Source: Chitinophaga pinensis (GTDB taxonomy: Bacteria; Bacteroidota; Bacteroidia; Chitinophagales; Chitinophagaceae). Taken from it: a DNA stretch of 64,000 nucleotides. The position numbers were made by a program, and so were the translations under genes. Below the pieces are notes generated by a model, which saw only the letters and a program-made list of their open reading frames with translations, was not told the DNA's origin and searched no databases. The stretch covers positions 310,001-374,000 of the forward strand of contig NZ_VOHS01000002.1 of NCBI RefSeq assembly GCF_007896845.1, in the 5' to 3' direction. This document shows positions 1-8,475 of this stretch, piece after piece (positions within the stretch are counted from its first letter, which is position 1; each line of letters begins with the position of its first letter).

Positions 1-869
1 TTAGGCCACCAGCGCTTAGGTTGTTGAATACTAACTGGCAATTCCAATACCTGTTGACCTGTATTGACATCCTTTTCAACAATCACAGTGGCAAACAATT
101 TATCCGGACTCTCTACCTGTATTTTATACTTTCCCGCCCTTACCGTTTCCAGCGTCAGGGCAGCCCGTACTTTAGCTATTTTATCCGTCAGACTTTGCTG
201 TTGCAGCCATACATCACTGATGCTTGTTTTATTCCATGCAGTCAGCGAAGCGCCGCCGCTGATGCCAGATGTTACCAGTCTTGGTCCCCAATCCCATCCA
301 TAGTGATAAGGTGCCTTACGTGCATAGATACTTAAGGGAATATCACTTGCATCATTTCCTGCCGGATATACCAGTCTGTCTTTCAGAAAACGCTCCATAT
401 CATAACGAACGGGACTATGAAAGAATATCCGCAACTGATTCTGTCCGCTATGCAGCCATTGTCTGATATTCACACTATGGCCAACAAACATATTATGACT
501 CTGCAATACAAGGTGATCATTGATATAAACATCTGCATAGGTATCGAGTTCCGGTAGCTGCAGATCGATCACATCATGTGCAAGCAGCGCTGCAGATGCT
601 TCAAAACTTCTGCGGTAGATCCAATCCTTTTTGTCTACCCACTGTACTGCTTTTTCATTCATTCCAGCAAATGGATCTGGTATCAGGTGATGGGCGAGTA
701 AGTCGGTATGTACGGTACCCGGCACAGTTGCTTTCCGCCAGATGCTGTCGTCTGCATCTGCGAATTCCCATTCTCCGTTTAGTGAGAGCGTTGTTGTTGT
801 CTGTGCATGCGCTATTCGCGCCAGCATACACAGGCATAAGAGTAGTGTGTAATGTAACTTATTCTTCAT
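1..869 (-). CDS. beta-mannosidase, GH2 family (3' end outside window)
   Basis: The reading frame starts at 869 and runs off the left edge, giving the first 289 codons. It begins with a signal peptide (hydrophobic core LLLCLCMLARIAHA, cleavage near AHA-Q), so the enzyme is exported. The GH2 sugar-binding domain follows. The stretch ARKAPYHYGWDWGPRLVTSG is the conserved segment typical of GH2 beta-mannosidases, which release terminal beta-1,4-mannose from mannan oligosaccharides or N-glycans. The catalytic acid/base and nucleophile lie in the missing part. It is divergent from the small membrane gene at 918, with only 48 bases between the starts. Family assignment is firm; the exact substrate is inferred. 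Confidence 0.88.
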   Translation of the reverse strand, partial: MKNKLHYTLLLCLCMLARIAHAQTTTTLSLNGEWEFADADDSIWRKATVPGTVHTDLLAHHLIPDPFAGMNEKAVQWVDKKDWIYRRSFEASAALLAHDVIDLQLPELDTYADVYINDHLVLQSHNMFVGHSVNIRQWLHSGQNQLRIFFHSPVRYDMERFLKDRLVYPAGNDASDIPLSIYARKAPYHYGWDWGPRLVTSGISGGASLTAWNKTSISDVWLQQQSLTDKIAKVRAALTLETVRAGKYKIQVESPDKLFATVIVEKDVNTGQQVLELPVSIQQPKRWWP

Positions 870-905
870 AGTCCACGCTGTTGGTTATTGTAGGTGTATA
901 TAAAC

Positions 906-913
906 TATCTTTG
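906..913 (+). promoter_or_regulatory. Bacteroidota minus-7 box TATCTTTG before gene at 918
   Basis: TATCTTTG matches TAnnTTTG exactly and ends 4 bases before the ATG at 918, so the transcript would start at or next to the start codon. TTG at 881-883 is a possible minus-33 element, with a 22-base spacer. Confidence 0.55.
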
Positions 914-917
914 TATA

Positions 918-1091
918 ATGAAAAGCATCTGGCAACAAATACTGCGTTACCTGTACATAGGCAAAAAAGATCCTTCAGCGCCTCAGGGCCGCTATGTGTC
1001 TATGATGCACGGCATGAACCGTATCTCCATCATTGTATTTCTGATCGCACTGATAATAATGCTGGTAAAGCTGTTTACCCGTCACCACTGA
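918..1091 (+). CDS. small single-span membrane protein (DUF6728-like)
   Basis: A 57-residue protein starts at the ATG directly behind a TATCTTTG promoter box; an upstream in-frame ATG at 894 lies before that box and is unlikely. It has a basic, amphipathic N-terminus (KSIWQQILRYLYIGKKDP), a short linker and one C-terminal membrane helix (ISIIVFLIALIIMLVKLF). It resembles a family of short Bacteroidota proteins that I recall as DUF6728; this is from memory and not checked. It converges on lpxB, 37 bases away. Function unknown. Confidence 0.7.
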   Translation: MKSIWQQILRYLYIGKKDPSAPQGRYVSMMHGMNRISIIVFLIALIIMLVKLFTRHH

Positions 1092-1128
1092 CCGGGTCTG
1101 GTATAGCCTGTTTTGTGCTGTTTACGAC

Positions 1129-2232
1129 TTATTTCTTCGCCTCGGCATAACTTACTTCTGCGGCCCGGTGGCTCGCATCTTTTTCCCCCAGTTTTGTCCA
1201 CAATGCCGCATAATCCGCTTTAATACGATCGCGCACCGTCTTGTCTTTTAGCAACAAGGTCAGCTCTGTCAACAGATTTTCTTCCGTCAGGTCGTGCTGA
1301 ATCAATTCCTTTACAACAGGTTTGTCCATCACGAGGTTCACCAGCGCAATATATTTTACCTTGATCAGTCGTTTCGCAAAGAAATAGGAAATAGCACTGC
1401 CTTTATAGCAAACTACCTCAGGTACACCAAACAAGGCAGTTTCCAATGTAGCGGTACCGGAGGTCACCAGCGCTGCTTCCGCCTGACGGAGTAAGGTATA
1501 GGTTTGTCCTTTTACTGTAGAGACATTCGGATGTGCACCGATCAGTCCCTGTATAAACGCATCATCCAGACTGGGCGCCTGTGCTACAATAAACTGATGG
1601 TCAGGGAAATGTTTAGCCATGGTCAACATGATGGGTAGCTTGACGCTCACTTCCTGCTTACGGCTGCCGGGCAGAATGGCAATAACAGGTTTGTCTGCCA
1701 ATGGGGCATCAGCCGGTTTTTCCTTTGCCTCCCGGATCACCTGTATCAAGGGGTGACCTACATACTCCACCTCGTAATCCCATTTTTTATAAAAATCCTG
1801 TTCAAATGGCAGGATGCAGAGCATTTTATCCACACTCCGTCTGATCTTTTTAACGCGATTCTCCTTCCAGGCCCATACCTGCGGAGAAATATAAAACACG
1901 ATCTTATATCCCAATGGTTTCGCCCACTCCGCAATACGCAGGTTGAAACCTGCATAGTCGATCAGCACCAGTACATCCGGCTGATATTGCTGAATATCCT
2001 TTTTACAGAACTCCATATTGCGCAATACGGTACGGATGTTCATCACCACTTCGATGAACCCCATAAAAGCCAGGTCTTTATAATGCTTCACCAGCGTTCC
2101 TCCCGCTTGTTGCATCATATCGCCTCCCCAGCAACGGATATCCGCTGCAGTGTCTTGTTGTTTCAATTCTTTGATCAGATTGCTTCCATGGAGATCACCG
2201 GATGCTTCTCCGGCGATGATGTAGTACTTCAT
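1129..2232 (-). CDS. lpxB: lipid-A-disaccharide synthase
   Basis: This 367-residue GT19 glycosyltransferase condenses UDP-2,3-diacylglucosamine with lipid X to give the disaccharide core of lipid A at the inner face of the cytoplasmic membrane. The N-terminus YIIAGEASGDLHGSNLI and the later segments VLIDYAGFN, SPQVWAWKENR, ILPGSRKQEV and TSGTATLETALFGVPEVV are the hallmark LpxB blocks in the expected order, and the length is normal. The start is fixed by a TATATTTG box ending 4 bases upstream. In many Bacteroidota surE and lpxB are close neighbours; here a small membrane gene and an 800-bp repeat-bearing spacer lie between them. Confidence 0.96.
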   Translation of the reverse strand: MKYYIIAGEASGDLHGSNLIKELKQQDTAADIRCWGGDMMQQAGGTLVKHYKDLAFMGFIEVVMNIRTVLRNMEFCKKDIQQYQPDVLVLIDYAGFNLRIAEWAKPLGYKIVFYISPQVWAWKENRVKKIRRSVDKMLCILPFEQDFYKKWDYEVEYVGHPLIQVIREAKEKPADAPLADKPVIAILPGSRKQEVSVKLPIMLTMAKHFPDHQFIVAQAPSLDDAFIQGLIGAHPNVSTVKGQTYTLLRQAEAALVTSGTATLETALFGVPEVVCYKGSAISYFFAKRLIKVKYIALVNLVMDKPVVKELIQHDLTEENLLTELTLLLKDKTVRDRIKADYAALWTKLGEKDASHRAAEVSYAEAKK

Positions 2233-2236
2233 AGGA

Positions 2237-2244
2237 CAAATATA
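2237..2244 (-). promoter_or_regulatory. minus-7 box TATATTTG for lpxB
   Basis: Read on the minus strand this is TATATTTG (TAnnTTTG), followed by only four bases (TCCT) and then the lpxB ATG. This predicts a leaderless or nearly leaderless mRNA. Confidence 0.55.
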
Positions 2245-2344
2245 AATTACGAATCAGGAATTACGAATCAAGAATTGGATTGTAGTAGAGATTCATGAGG
2301 AAATGCGATATGACAGGGAGAAGGTTCGATGGAAGTAAGATAGT

Positions 2345-2637
2345 GACGAGGCGAGCCTGAAGAGAAGGTGAGATAGACTTGACACGAATAAGACGTGGAC
2401 TTGATGTGGAGATGAGCCGGACTTAAGACGAATAAGAAATGGACTTAGTGCGGAAATGAGCCGGACTTGAGGCGAATAAGACGTGGACTTAATCCGCAGA
2501 TGAGTCAGACTTGAGACGAATAAGACGTGGACTTAATGCGGAGATGAGCCAGATTTGAGGCGAATAAGACGTGGACTTAATGCGGAGATGAGCCGGACTT
2601 GAGGCGAATAAGACGTGAACTTAATCCGGAGATGAAG
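2345..2637. repeat. 44-bp tandem repeat, about six copies
   Basis: The motif GAATAAGACGTGG recurs with an exact 44-base period at 2386, 2430, 2474, 2518, 2562 and 2606, with a few substitutions per copy (the second reads GAATAAGAAATGG); a degenerate partial unit precedes the first. Each unit contains GGACTT twice, 22 bases apart, and the two 22-base halves match at about 14 positions, so the 44-mer looks like an older 22-bp duplication. The period is not a multiple of three and there is no open frame across it, so it is non-coding. It lies between lpxB and the small membrane gene at 3034. Confidence 0.9.
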
Positions 2638-2688
2638 GAAACCTCATACAAACGGCAATCAACCCTGATACGATATAACAACACATAA

Positions 2689-2711
2689 AAAGCCCGGCAA
2701 TGCCGGGCTTT
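2689..2711. terminator. GC-rich palindrome, terminator-like
   Basis: An 11-bp perfect inverted repeat (AAAGCCCGGCA and its complement) around a single A lies downstream of the minus-strand gene at 3034 and is flanked by A and T tracts, so it could stop transcription from either side. Confidence 0.65.
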
Positions 2712-3033
2712 CTCTATAAGTTCATACCTATACAATCCCTCAACCGATCAGTTCATGCAGAATATCCAATAAGTACCACGCCGGAAATCCCAACATCCAT
2801 TACACTCATTCAGCCTGTTCAGTTATTATACAGTAATAATATTCTTCAATAAAAGCACGGAATAAAGCCTTCTCAAAAAGATCCTGCAACGCAATGAGCC
2901 ATTGCAATGATCAATTGACGTTCGCCGGCCAGACAGCATCTGCGGACGGCGGCGATAGTACCAGCTACAATATCAGCAATCTGGTTACCCTATGATAACC
3001 AATATCTTGAAGTATAGCTTACACCTCCTGCGT
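2712..3033. other. gene-free spacer
   Basis: About 320 bases with no confident gene. A 33-codon plus-strand frame at 2894-2995 begins with ATG but has no ribosome site or promoter box and resembles nothing I recognise. It may be chance or the tail of a decayed gene. Confidence 0.4.
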
Positions 3034-3339
3034 TTACCCGTGTAATATTTTCAGGAAAAGGATCGTAATAGCATACAGCATCGTCACCAGAAAGATACCT
3101 TTTGCTGTAATGTCTTTTCTGGATCTGGTATAGAAGTAAAATATCACTCCATTCAGCAACAGACAAACACTAATCAATTTTGGTAAGGTCTGACGGTTTT
3201 CAAGGACAAGTTTCATAAATTCAGACAGGGATACATCATGCTTCGGCATGAATACCAACAGGTAGTACAGGAAGAAGGCCAGCACCGGTGTAAATATACC
3301 CAGTACAATGCCTAATGGGAGATTATCTCGTTTTAACAT
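3034..3339 (-). CDS. hypothetical three-span inner membrane protein
   Basis: A 101-residue protein with predicted membrane helices near residues 8-30, 53-70 and 80-98. The loop RSRKDITAKGIF is a motif I have seen in small Bacteroidota membrane proteins, but I cannot name the family. It starts 31 bases after the end of the surE region on the same strand and is probably cotranscribed with it. Together with lpxB this suggests an envelope-related neighbourhood; function unknown. Confidence 0.72.
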   Translation of the reverse strand: MLKRDNLPLGIVLGIFTPVLAFFLYYLLVFMPKHDVSLSEFMKLVLENRQTLPKLISVCLLLNGVIFYFYTRSRKDITAKGIFLVTMLYAITILFLKILHG

Positions 3340-3370
3340 AGTAGGTTTTGATCATGTGCACTTATACACA

Positions 3371-4149
3371 TCAGAGTTTCCAGTCGTTTTCCAGCTTCTT
3401 CTTCATCTTATAGTCAGTCAGATCAAACTGCACTGGTACGAGCGAAGCGTAATTATTTGCGAGGGCATATACGTCAGTATCTTCTCCATTATCGCGGTTA
3501 GTGAATTCACCTGTGAGCCAGTAGTATTTTTTACCACGTGGATCACGGCGCTCATCAAATGCTTCTACCCATTTCGCATCTGCCTGACGGCATATCTTTA
3601 ATCCTTTATAATCTTCTTTTTAACAACAGGAATATTTACATTAAACAGCGTTCCCTCCGGTAGTTCTGTTTCCAGCATTTGTTTAGCCACTGAATGAGCC
3701 ACTTCCTTACATAAAGAGAAGTCTGCGTCAAAACTGTAATCCAGATAAGAGAAACCCACAGAAGGCACGCCTTCTATCGCTGCTTCCATTGCCGCCGACA
3801 TGGTGCCGGAATAGATCACGTTAATGGAATGATTCGCGCCATGATTGATACCACTTACACAGATATCCGGCAAACGGTGCAGGATCTTATCGCGGGCCAG
3901 CTTCACACAATCCACCGGTGTACCGGAACATTGCCACGCTTCTATGCCGTCGAAAATATCCACCTGATCCAGACGGAGCGGAACGCCGATCGTAATAGCG
4001 TGTCCTTTTCCTGACTGCGGACTGTCTGGTGCTACCACCACTACTCTTCCCAGCGGACTTACCGCCTCAATCAGTGCCCGGATACCCGGAGCGGTTACAC
4101 CATCGTCGTTTGTTACCAGAATGATCTTTTCCTGCGCTTTACCCTTCAC
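3371..4149 (-). pseudogene. surE: 5'/3'-nucleotidase SurE, broken by a one-base frameshift
   Basis: SurE is a metal-dependent phosphatase for nucleoside monophosphates and other small phosphates. The first frame (4149 down to 3598, 183 residues) has the metal-binding start ILVTNDDG, the PDSPQSG segment, SGTPVDCVKL and GINHGANHS, then stops after KKKIIKD. The missing C-terminal third continues in another frame (DYKGLKICRQADAKWVEAFD) and ends at 3371. Together they give about 259 residues, the usual SurE size. The switch is at A5-G near 3620; one extra A would restore the frame. Possible explanations are a true mutation, a sequencing error in the A run, or minus-1 frameshifting at AAA AAG. A TAAATTTG box lies at 4175-4182. 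Confidence 0.85.
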
Positions 4150-4317
4150 GTGCTTTTGAGTTTTCTTTTCAGAACAAATTTAATACACTTACCTGATAGT
4201 CCATAGCGCACAATCATGTAATAATGTGCATAACAGCTTATCAACGTAAAAGATAGCGGAAAGATTACGCCTCCCGCCAATATACTTTTACAAATAACAT
4301 ATAATTAACATGCTATA

Positions 4318-5100
4318 TTAAAGATCAGTACGCAGCATCCTCTGGAATACCAGCCAGATGAAAAGTGCTATATATACGATCAGCGCCGTCAGGTATACTA
4401 CGCTGTCATAAGGACCGGAGAATTTCACCAGTTTTTCGACAATAGGGAACGGAAGCAATTCATCTCCGGCCTGCAAAGGGAATAATCCGCCGACATTGCC
4501 GAAAAAGCGCTTTACGATAGAAACAAGTATCTGTTCTATAAACATGATATATCCCAGAAAGAGAATGATAGCCAGTCCGGTACGTTTAACCAGCATACCT
4601 GTCAGCAACGCCATACTCAGCGACACCAGTACCTGCAACAGGTAATAGAACAGAAAACGGGAGCCTTCCATGCTAAAAGGTGCTTTACCATAAACACCAC
4701 CGAAAATAAATACAGCGATCAGGGATGTCAGGAATGCCAATAATGCCAGTGCAACTACCCAAAACAATTTAGAAAGTACAAAGTCCCTCCTTTCCCAACC
4801 GTCAATAACATTCTGCCGGTGGGTTTTGTAATTGAACTCATTGCAGACCAGCGTAATGACCAGCAGACTAAAAATGCCGGAAGTATAAGAGTTTACACTG
4901 GCAATAGTCTGCCATACCAGCGGAAAGTCATACATCGACTGTCCAAGCAGCTGCTGCGCTTCTTTAGGTATATTTTTGACAAAGATGTCGTGGATAACAA
5001 AATTCGGGGCCAGCATTGCCAGCAGTCCCAGGCCTATAAACACCCAGAAAGAGCGGTAATTCTTTACCTTAAGCCATTCTATTTTAATGATTTGCATCAT
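4318..5100 (-). CDS. ABC-2 type transporter permease
   Basis: A 260-residue integral membrane protein with six predicted helices, opening with IIKIEWLKVKNYRSFWVF, the cytoplasmic lead-in typical of NatB/ABC-2 permeases. It lies 20 bases after the ATPase gene at 5121-6014 on the same strand, so the two form one exporter. A second Met (start at 5097) is equally possible. The substrate cannot be told from sequence. A 170-base gap without features separates it from surE. Confidence 0.82.
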   Translation of the reverse strand: MMQIIKIEWLKVKNYRSFWVFIGLGLLAMLAPNFVIHDIFVKNIPKEAQQLLGQSMYDFPLVWQTIASVNSYTSGIFSLLVITLVCNEFNYKTHRQNVIDGWERRDFVLSKLFWVVALALLAFLTSLIAVFIFGGVYGKAPFSMEGSRFLFYYLLQVLVSLSMALLTGMLVKRTGLAIILFLGYIMFIEQILVSIVKRFFGNVGGLFPLQAGDELLPFPIVEKLVKFSGPYDSVVYLTALIVYIALFIWLVFQRMLRTDL

Positions 5101-5120
5101 AAGCTTCAGTACAAATAGGA

Positions 5121-6014
5121 TTAGTTGTTGGTTAATTCCAGGAATGCCGTTTCAAGGCTCTTTCTGCTCATCTGGAGATGATTCAGCCAGACGCCCTGCT
5201 GAGCGCACCAGCTGTTCAGACTTGCAGGATCAATCGTTTCCCGGAAAGTGACCTGCAAAATACCGTCCTGCGCAGGCAATACCTGTACAAAGGCCGGGTG
5301 TTGTTTTATCAGCTGTGACAATGCCTGATTATCAGGACCACCGATCTCGATAAAGTTATCCCTTGACAGCACCGCATTTACCGGACCGGAACCCAGTAAT
5401 TTTCCTTTCCGCAGGATCGCCACATGTGTACAGACTTTTTCCACTTCATCCAGCAGATGGCTGGCCATAATAATCGTCTTCCCCGACTGCGCCAGCTGAC
5501 GGATCAGGTTTCTGACTTCGGCAATACCCACGGGGTCCAGCCCATTGGCTGGTTCATCCAGTATCAGTACTTCCGGATCGCCCAGCATAGCTGCCGCTAT
5601 AGCCAGACGCTGTTTCATCCCGAGAGAATAGGTCTTAAAAGCCGAATGCTGTCTGGCCGTTAATCCGGCCAGCTCCAGCACCCGCGGAATATCCTGCTCG
5701 CTTGTCTGTTTGATATTAGCGACTATCTGCAAATTCTTGTAGGCTGACAGATAGTGATAGAAGTTAGGTGTTTCCAACAGCGTACCGATCTTTCTGCGCT
5801 GGGCGGCAGAAGGTGTCTGCCCCATCAGGGTGAAAGAACCGGCATCCGCTTTCAGTACATCAGTCACAATACCCAGCATCGTGGTTTTACCACTGCCATT
5901 GGGACCGAGTATGCCGTACACACTGCCTGACGGGATATCAAATGATACCCCATCCAGCGCCTGTACGATTCCGTACCGCTTTGAAATGTTGTTAAGGGAT
6001 AGAATAGTTGACAT
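5121..6014 (-). CDS. ABC transporter ATP-binding protein
   Basis: A 297-residue ATPase with Walker A GPNGSGKTT (about residue 38), signature YSLGMKQRLAIAAAML, Walker B VLILDEPANGLDP and the switch His in IIMASHLLDEVEKVCTH. The C-terminal 70 residues form a small accessory domain common in drug and antibiotic-type ABC-2 exporters. It pairs with the permease downstream. Its start is 8 bases after the stop of the fatty acid oxidation gene upstream, so the three may share a transcript, although a functional link is not obvious. Confidence 0.9.
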   Translation of the reverse strand: MSTILSLNNISKRYGIVQALDGVSFDIPSGSVYGILGPNGSGKTTMLGIVTDVLKADAGSFTLMGQTPSAAQRRKIGTLLETPNFYHYLSAYKNLQIVANIKQTSEQDIPRVLELAGLTARQHSAFKTYSLGMKQRLAIAAAMLGDPEVLILDEPANGLDPVGIAEVRNLIRQLAQSGKTIIMASHLLDEVEKVCTHVAILRKGKLLGSGPVNAVLSRDNFIEIGGPDNQALSQLIKQHPAFVQVLPAQDGILQVTFRETIDPASLNSWCAQQGVWLNHLQMSRKSLETAFLELTNN

Positions 6015-6022
6015 CAGGTGGA

Positions 6023-8422
6023 TTAATTTCTGATTGGTTTTCCTGTTTTGATCACGCTTTGTAATCTTTCCAGGGTTTTACGCTCGCCGGCCAGACTCAG
6101 GAATGCTTCCCGCTCCAGATCCAGCAGATATTGCTCGCTCACCAGTGAGGCCTCTGAGAGATCGCCGCCACTCATCACGTATGCCAGTTTACTGGCTATT
6201 TTCGCATCATGTTCTGATATATAATTAGCAAAGCGCATACTGTGAATACCAGTCAGCAGCATACCCAGTGCGGCACGACCCAGCACTTTTACATCCTTTC
6301 TTTCCACCGGACGGGTATAGCCCTCATCTGCGAGCTGTAATACGCTGCGTTTTGCATCAGCGATCAGACGGCTCTGATTCAGGGTGATCTCGTCATGTCC
6401 TTTACGCAGGATGCCCAGATCAAACGCCTCATGAGCGGAGGTGCTCACCTTCGCCATGGCAATTGCCATAAAACGATCTTTCAGCGGCTCCTCTTCAATA
6501 CGACCTTCCTTGAATTCATCGCTGGCGCGCAGTGCCATTTCTTTGGTACCGCCACCACCGGGGATCAGGCCTACGCCCAGTTCCACTAATCCGATATAAG
6601 ACTCAGCCGCAGCCTGAACTTTGTCAGCATGCAGACACATTTCACAACCTCCTCCCAAAGTGAGCGCATGTGGTGCGACAATCACCGGAATGGAAGAATA
6701 ACGCAGACGCATGGTCGTTTTCTGGAACATACGTACGGCCATATCCAGTTCATCATATTCCTGCTCAGCCGCAAACATGAAGATCATACCCACATTTGCA
6801 CCGGCAGAAAAGTTAGCTCCTTCATTGCCAATGATCAATCCGCGGAAATCTTTTTCTGCCCGGTCAATCGCTTTATTCACACCTTCCAGCACTTCCCCGC
6901 CGATCGTGTTCATTTTAGTTTTCCAGTCTATCGTCACCACACCATCTCCGATATCATACAAGGTGCATGCACTGTTTTTCCACACGACATTTCCTGACAG
7001 GTTTTCCAGAATAACAAACGTGTCGGCACCCGGCAGCAGTTTATAGACATGTGATTTTACATCGTAATAATATTTCTTACCGCCTTCTATTTTGTAGAAG
7101 CTTTTTACACCTTTCTCCAGCATTTCCTTTACCCATGGCGCCACGCTCAGGCCTTTCGCTTCAATGGCTTTGATACCATTTTCCACACCCAGCACATCCC
7201 ATGATTCAAAAGCACCGATCTCCCATCCGAAACCAGCTTTCATGGCATCGTCCACTTTATAAAGATCATCCGCTATTTCCGGAATGCGGTGAGAAATGTA
7301 AGAGAAAAGGTAGGCATGGAACTGCTGATAGAACTGACCCGCTTTATCGCCTGCAGCAAATAATCCGCGCAGTCGCTGCTTCAGGTCTTCCACCTGTTTC
7401 GCTGCTTCAATGCTGGCGAATTTAGATTTCTGACGGGGACCATATTCCATCGTTTCCAGGTTGAGCGTCAGTATTTCCTTACCGCCTTCACCTTTGGTCT
7501 TTTTATAGAAACCCTGCCCGGTTTTGTCGCCGAGCCATTTATTTTCAACTACTTTTTGCAGGAAAGGAGGTATCACGAAGATATCCTTTGCTTCATCCTG
7601 CGGACAATTCTCCGCCACTCCTTTGGCCACCCTCACCAATGTATCAATACCCACGACATCGGCCGTACGGAAGGTAGCAGATTTTGGTCTGCCGATCACC
7701 GGACCTGTCAGTGCATCAATATCATCTATATTCAGCTGCATTTCCTGCATAATGTGGAAAATAGCCATGATAGAATACACCCCTACCCTGTTGGCAATGA
7801 ATGCAGGTGTATCCTTACAGAGAACCGTTGTTTTACCCAGATAGAGATCTCCGTAATTCATCAGGAAATCAACAATTTCCGGGTCAGTATGCGGGGTAGG
7901 AATAATTTCCAGTAAGCGCAGATAACGCGGAGGATTGAAGAAGTGGGTACCACAGAAATGTTTCTTAAAATCATCGCTGCGGCCTTCCGCCATCAGGTGA
8001 ATAGGTATACCTGAAGTATTGGAAGTAATGAGTGTACCCGGTTTACGGTACTTTTCCACTTCAGTGAAAACGGACTTTTTGACGTCAAGGTTTTCTACGA
8101 CTACCTCAATAATCCAGTCATAGTTGGCAATCTCCTTCATATCGTCTGTAAAGTTGCCCGTACGGATCAGCTTTACCACGTCCTTATTGTACACCGGGGA
8201 TGGGTTTGCCTTCAGGGCAGACTGCAATGCTTCGTTTACGATGCGGTTCTTAACCGCTTTGCTGTCAGGTGACAGACCTTTAGCTTTTTCTGCATCAGTT
8301 AACTCTTTGGGGGCAATATCCAGTAACAAAACCTGTACTCCGACGCCTGCGAAATGGGCTGCTATTCTTGAACCCATTACTCCTGAACCTAAAACAGCCA
8401 CCTTGTTAATGTGTCTTTTCAT
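6023..8422 (-). CDS. 3-hydroxyacyl-CoA dehydrogenase / enoyl-CoA hydratase
   Basis: A 799-residue bifunctional beta-oxidation enzyme. The N-terminal NAD-binding fold starts INKVAVLGSGVMGSRIAAHF, followed by the dehydrogenase motif GTHFFNPPRYLRLLEIIPT with the catalytic His; the C-terminal crotonase-like part carries the oxyanion-hole segments FSAGANVG and LTLGGGCEMCLHADKV and LIPGGGGTKEM. This order (dehydrogenase first) is the reverse of E. coli FadB and is common in Bacteroidota. I chose the ATG at 8422 because homology begins there; the open frame extends to 8554 without support. A thiolase for the next step is at the right edge of the window, not adjacent. Confidence 0.92.
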   Translation of the reverse strand: MKRHINKVAVLGSGVMGSRIAAHFAGVGVQVLLLDIAPKELTDAEKAKGLSPDSKAVKNRIVNEALQSALKANPSPVYNKDVVKLIRTGNFTDDMKEIANYDWIIEVVVENLDVKKSVFTEVEKYRKPGTLITSNTSGIPIHLMAEGRSDDFKKHFCGTHFFNPPRYLRLLEIIPTPHTDPEIVDFLMNYGDLYLGKTTVLCKDTPAFIANRVGVYSIMAIFHIMQEMQLNIDDIDALTGPVIGRPKSATFRTADVVGIDTLVRVAKGVAENCPQDEAKDIFVIPPFLQKVVENKWLGDKTGQGFYKKTKGEGGKEILTLNLETMEYGPRQKSKFASIEAAKQVEDLKQRLRGLFAAGDKAGQFYQQFHAYLFSYISHRIPEIADDLYKVDDAMKAGFGWEIGAFESWDVLGVENGIKAIEAKGLSVAPWVKEMLEKGVKSFYKIEGGKKYYYDVKSHVYKLLPGADTFVILENLSGNVVWKNSACTLYDIGDGVVTIDWKTKMNTIGGEVLEGVNKAIDRAEKDFRGLIIGNEGANFSAGANVGMIFMFAAEQEYDELDMAVRMFQKTTMRLRYSSIPVIVAPHALTLGGGCEMCLHADKVQAAAESYIGLVELGVGLIPGGGGTKEMALRASDEFKEGRIEEEPLKDRFMAIAMAKVSTSAHEAFDLGILRKGHDEITLNQSRLIADAKRSVLQLADEGYTRPVERKDVKVLGRAALGMLLTGIHSMRFANYISEHDAKIASKLAYVMSGGDLSEASLVSEQYLLDLEREAFLSLAGERKTLERLQSVIKTGKPIRN

Positions 8423-8475
8423 AGAACGCGTTTTATATGCTACAAGCGCTGAGGCATTGTAGTGAGTCTTGATTG

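Noticed and set aside
1826-1834. Isolated TTATCCACA 9-mers in lpxB, metG, the DUF458 gene, the EF-G-like gene and the DUF1501 gene
   Set aside because: Single copies inside coding sequence, explained by codon content; only the cluster at 38.6-39.2 kb is meaningful.
2345-2637. The 44-bp array as a CRISPR
   Set aside because: There are no variable spacers: the whole 44-base unit repeats, no cas genes are near, and the units are diverged.
2894-2995. A 33-codon frame as a peptide gene
   Set aside because: No promoter box or ribosome site, no leader-like features, and no modifying enzyme genes nearby.
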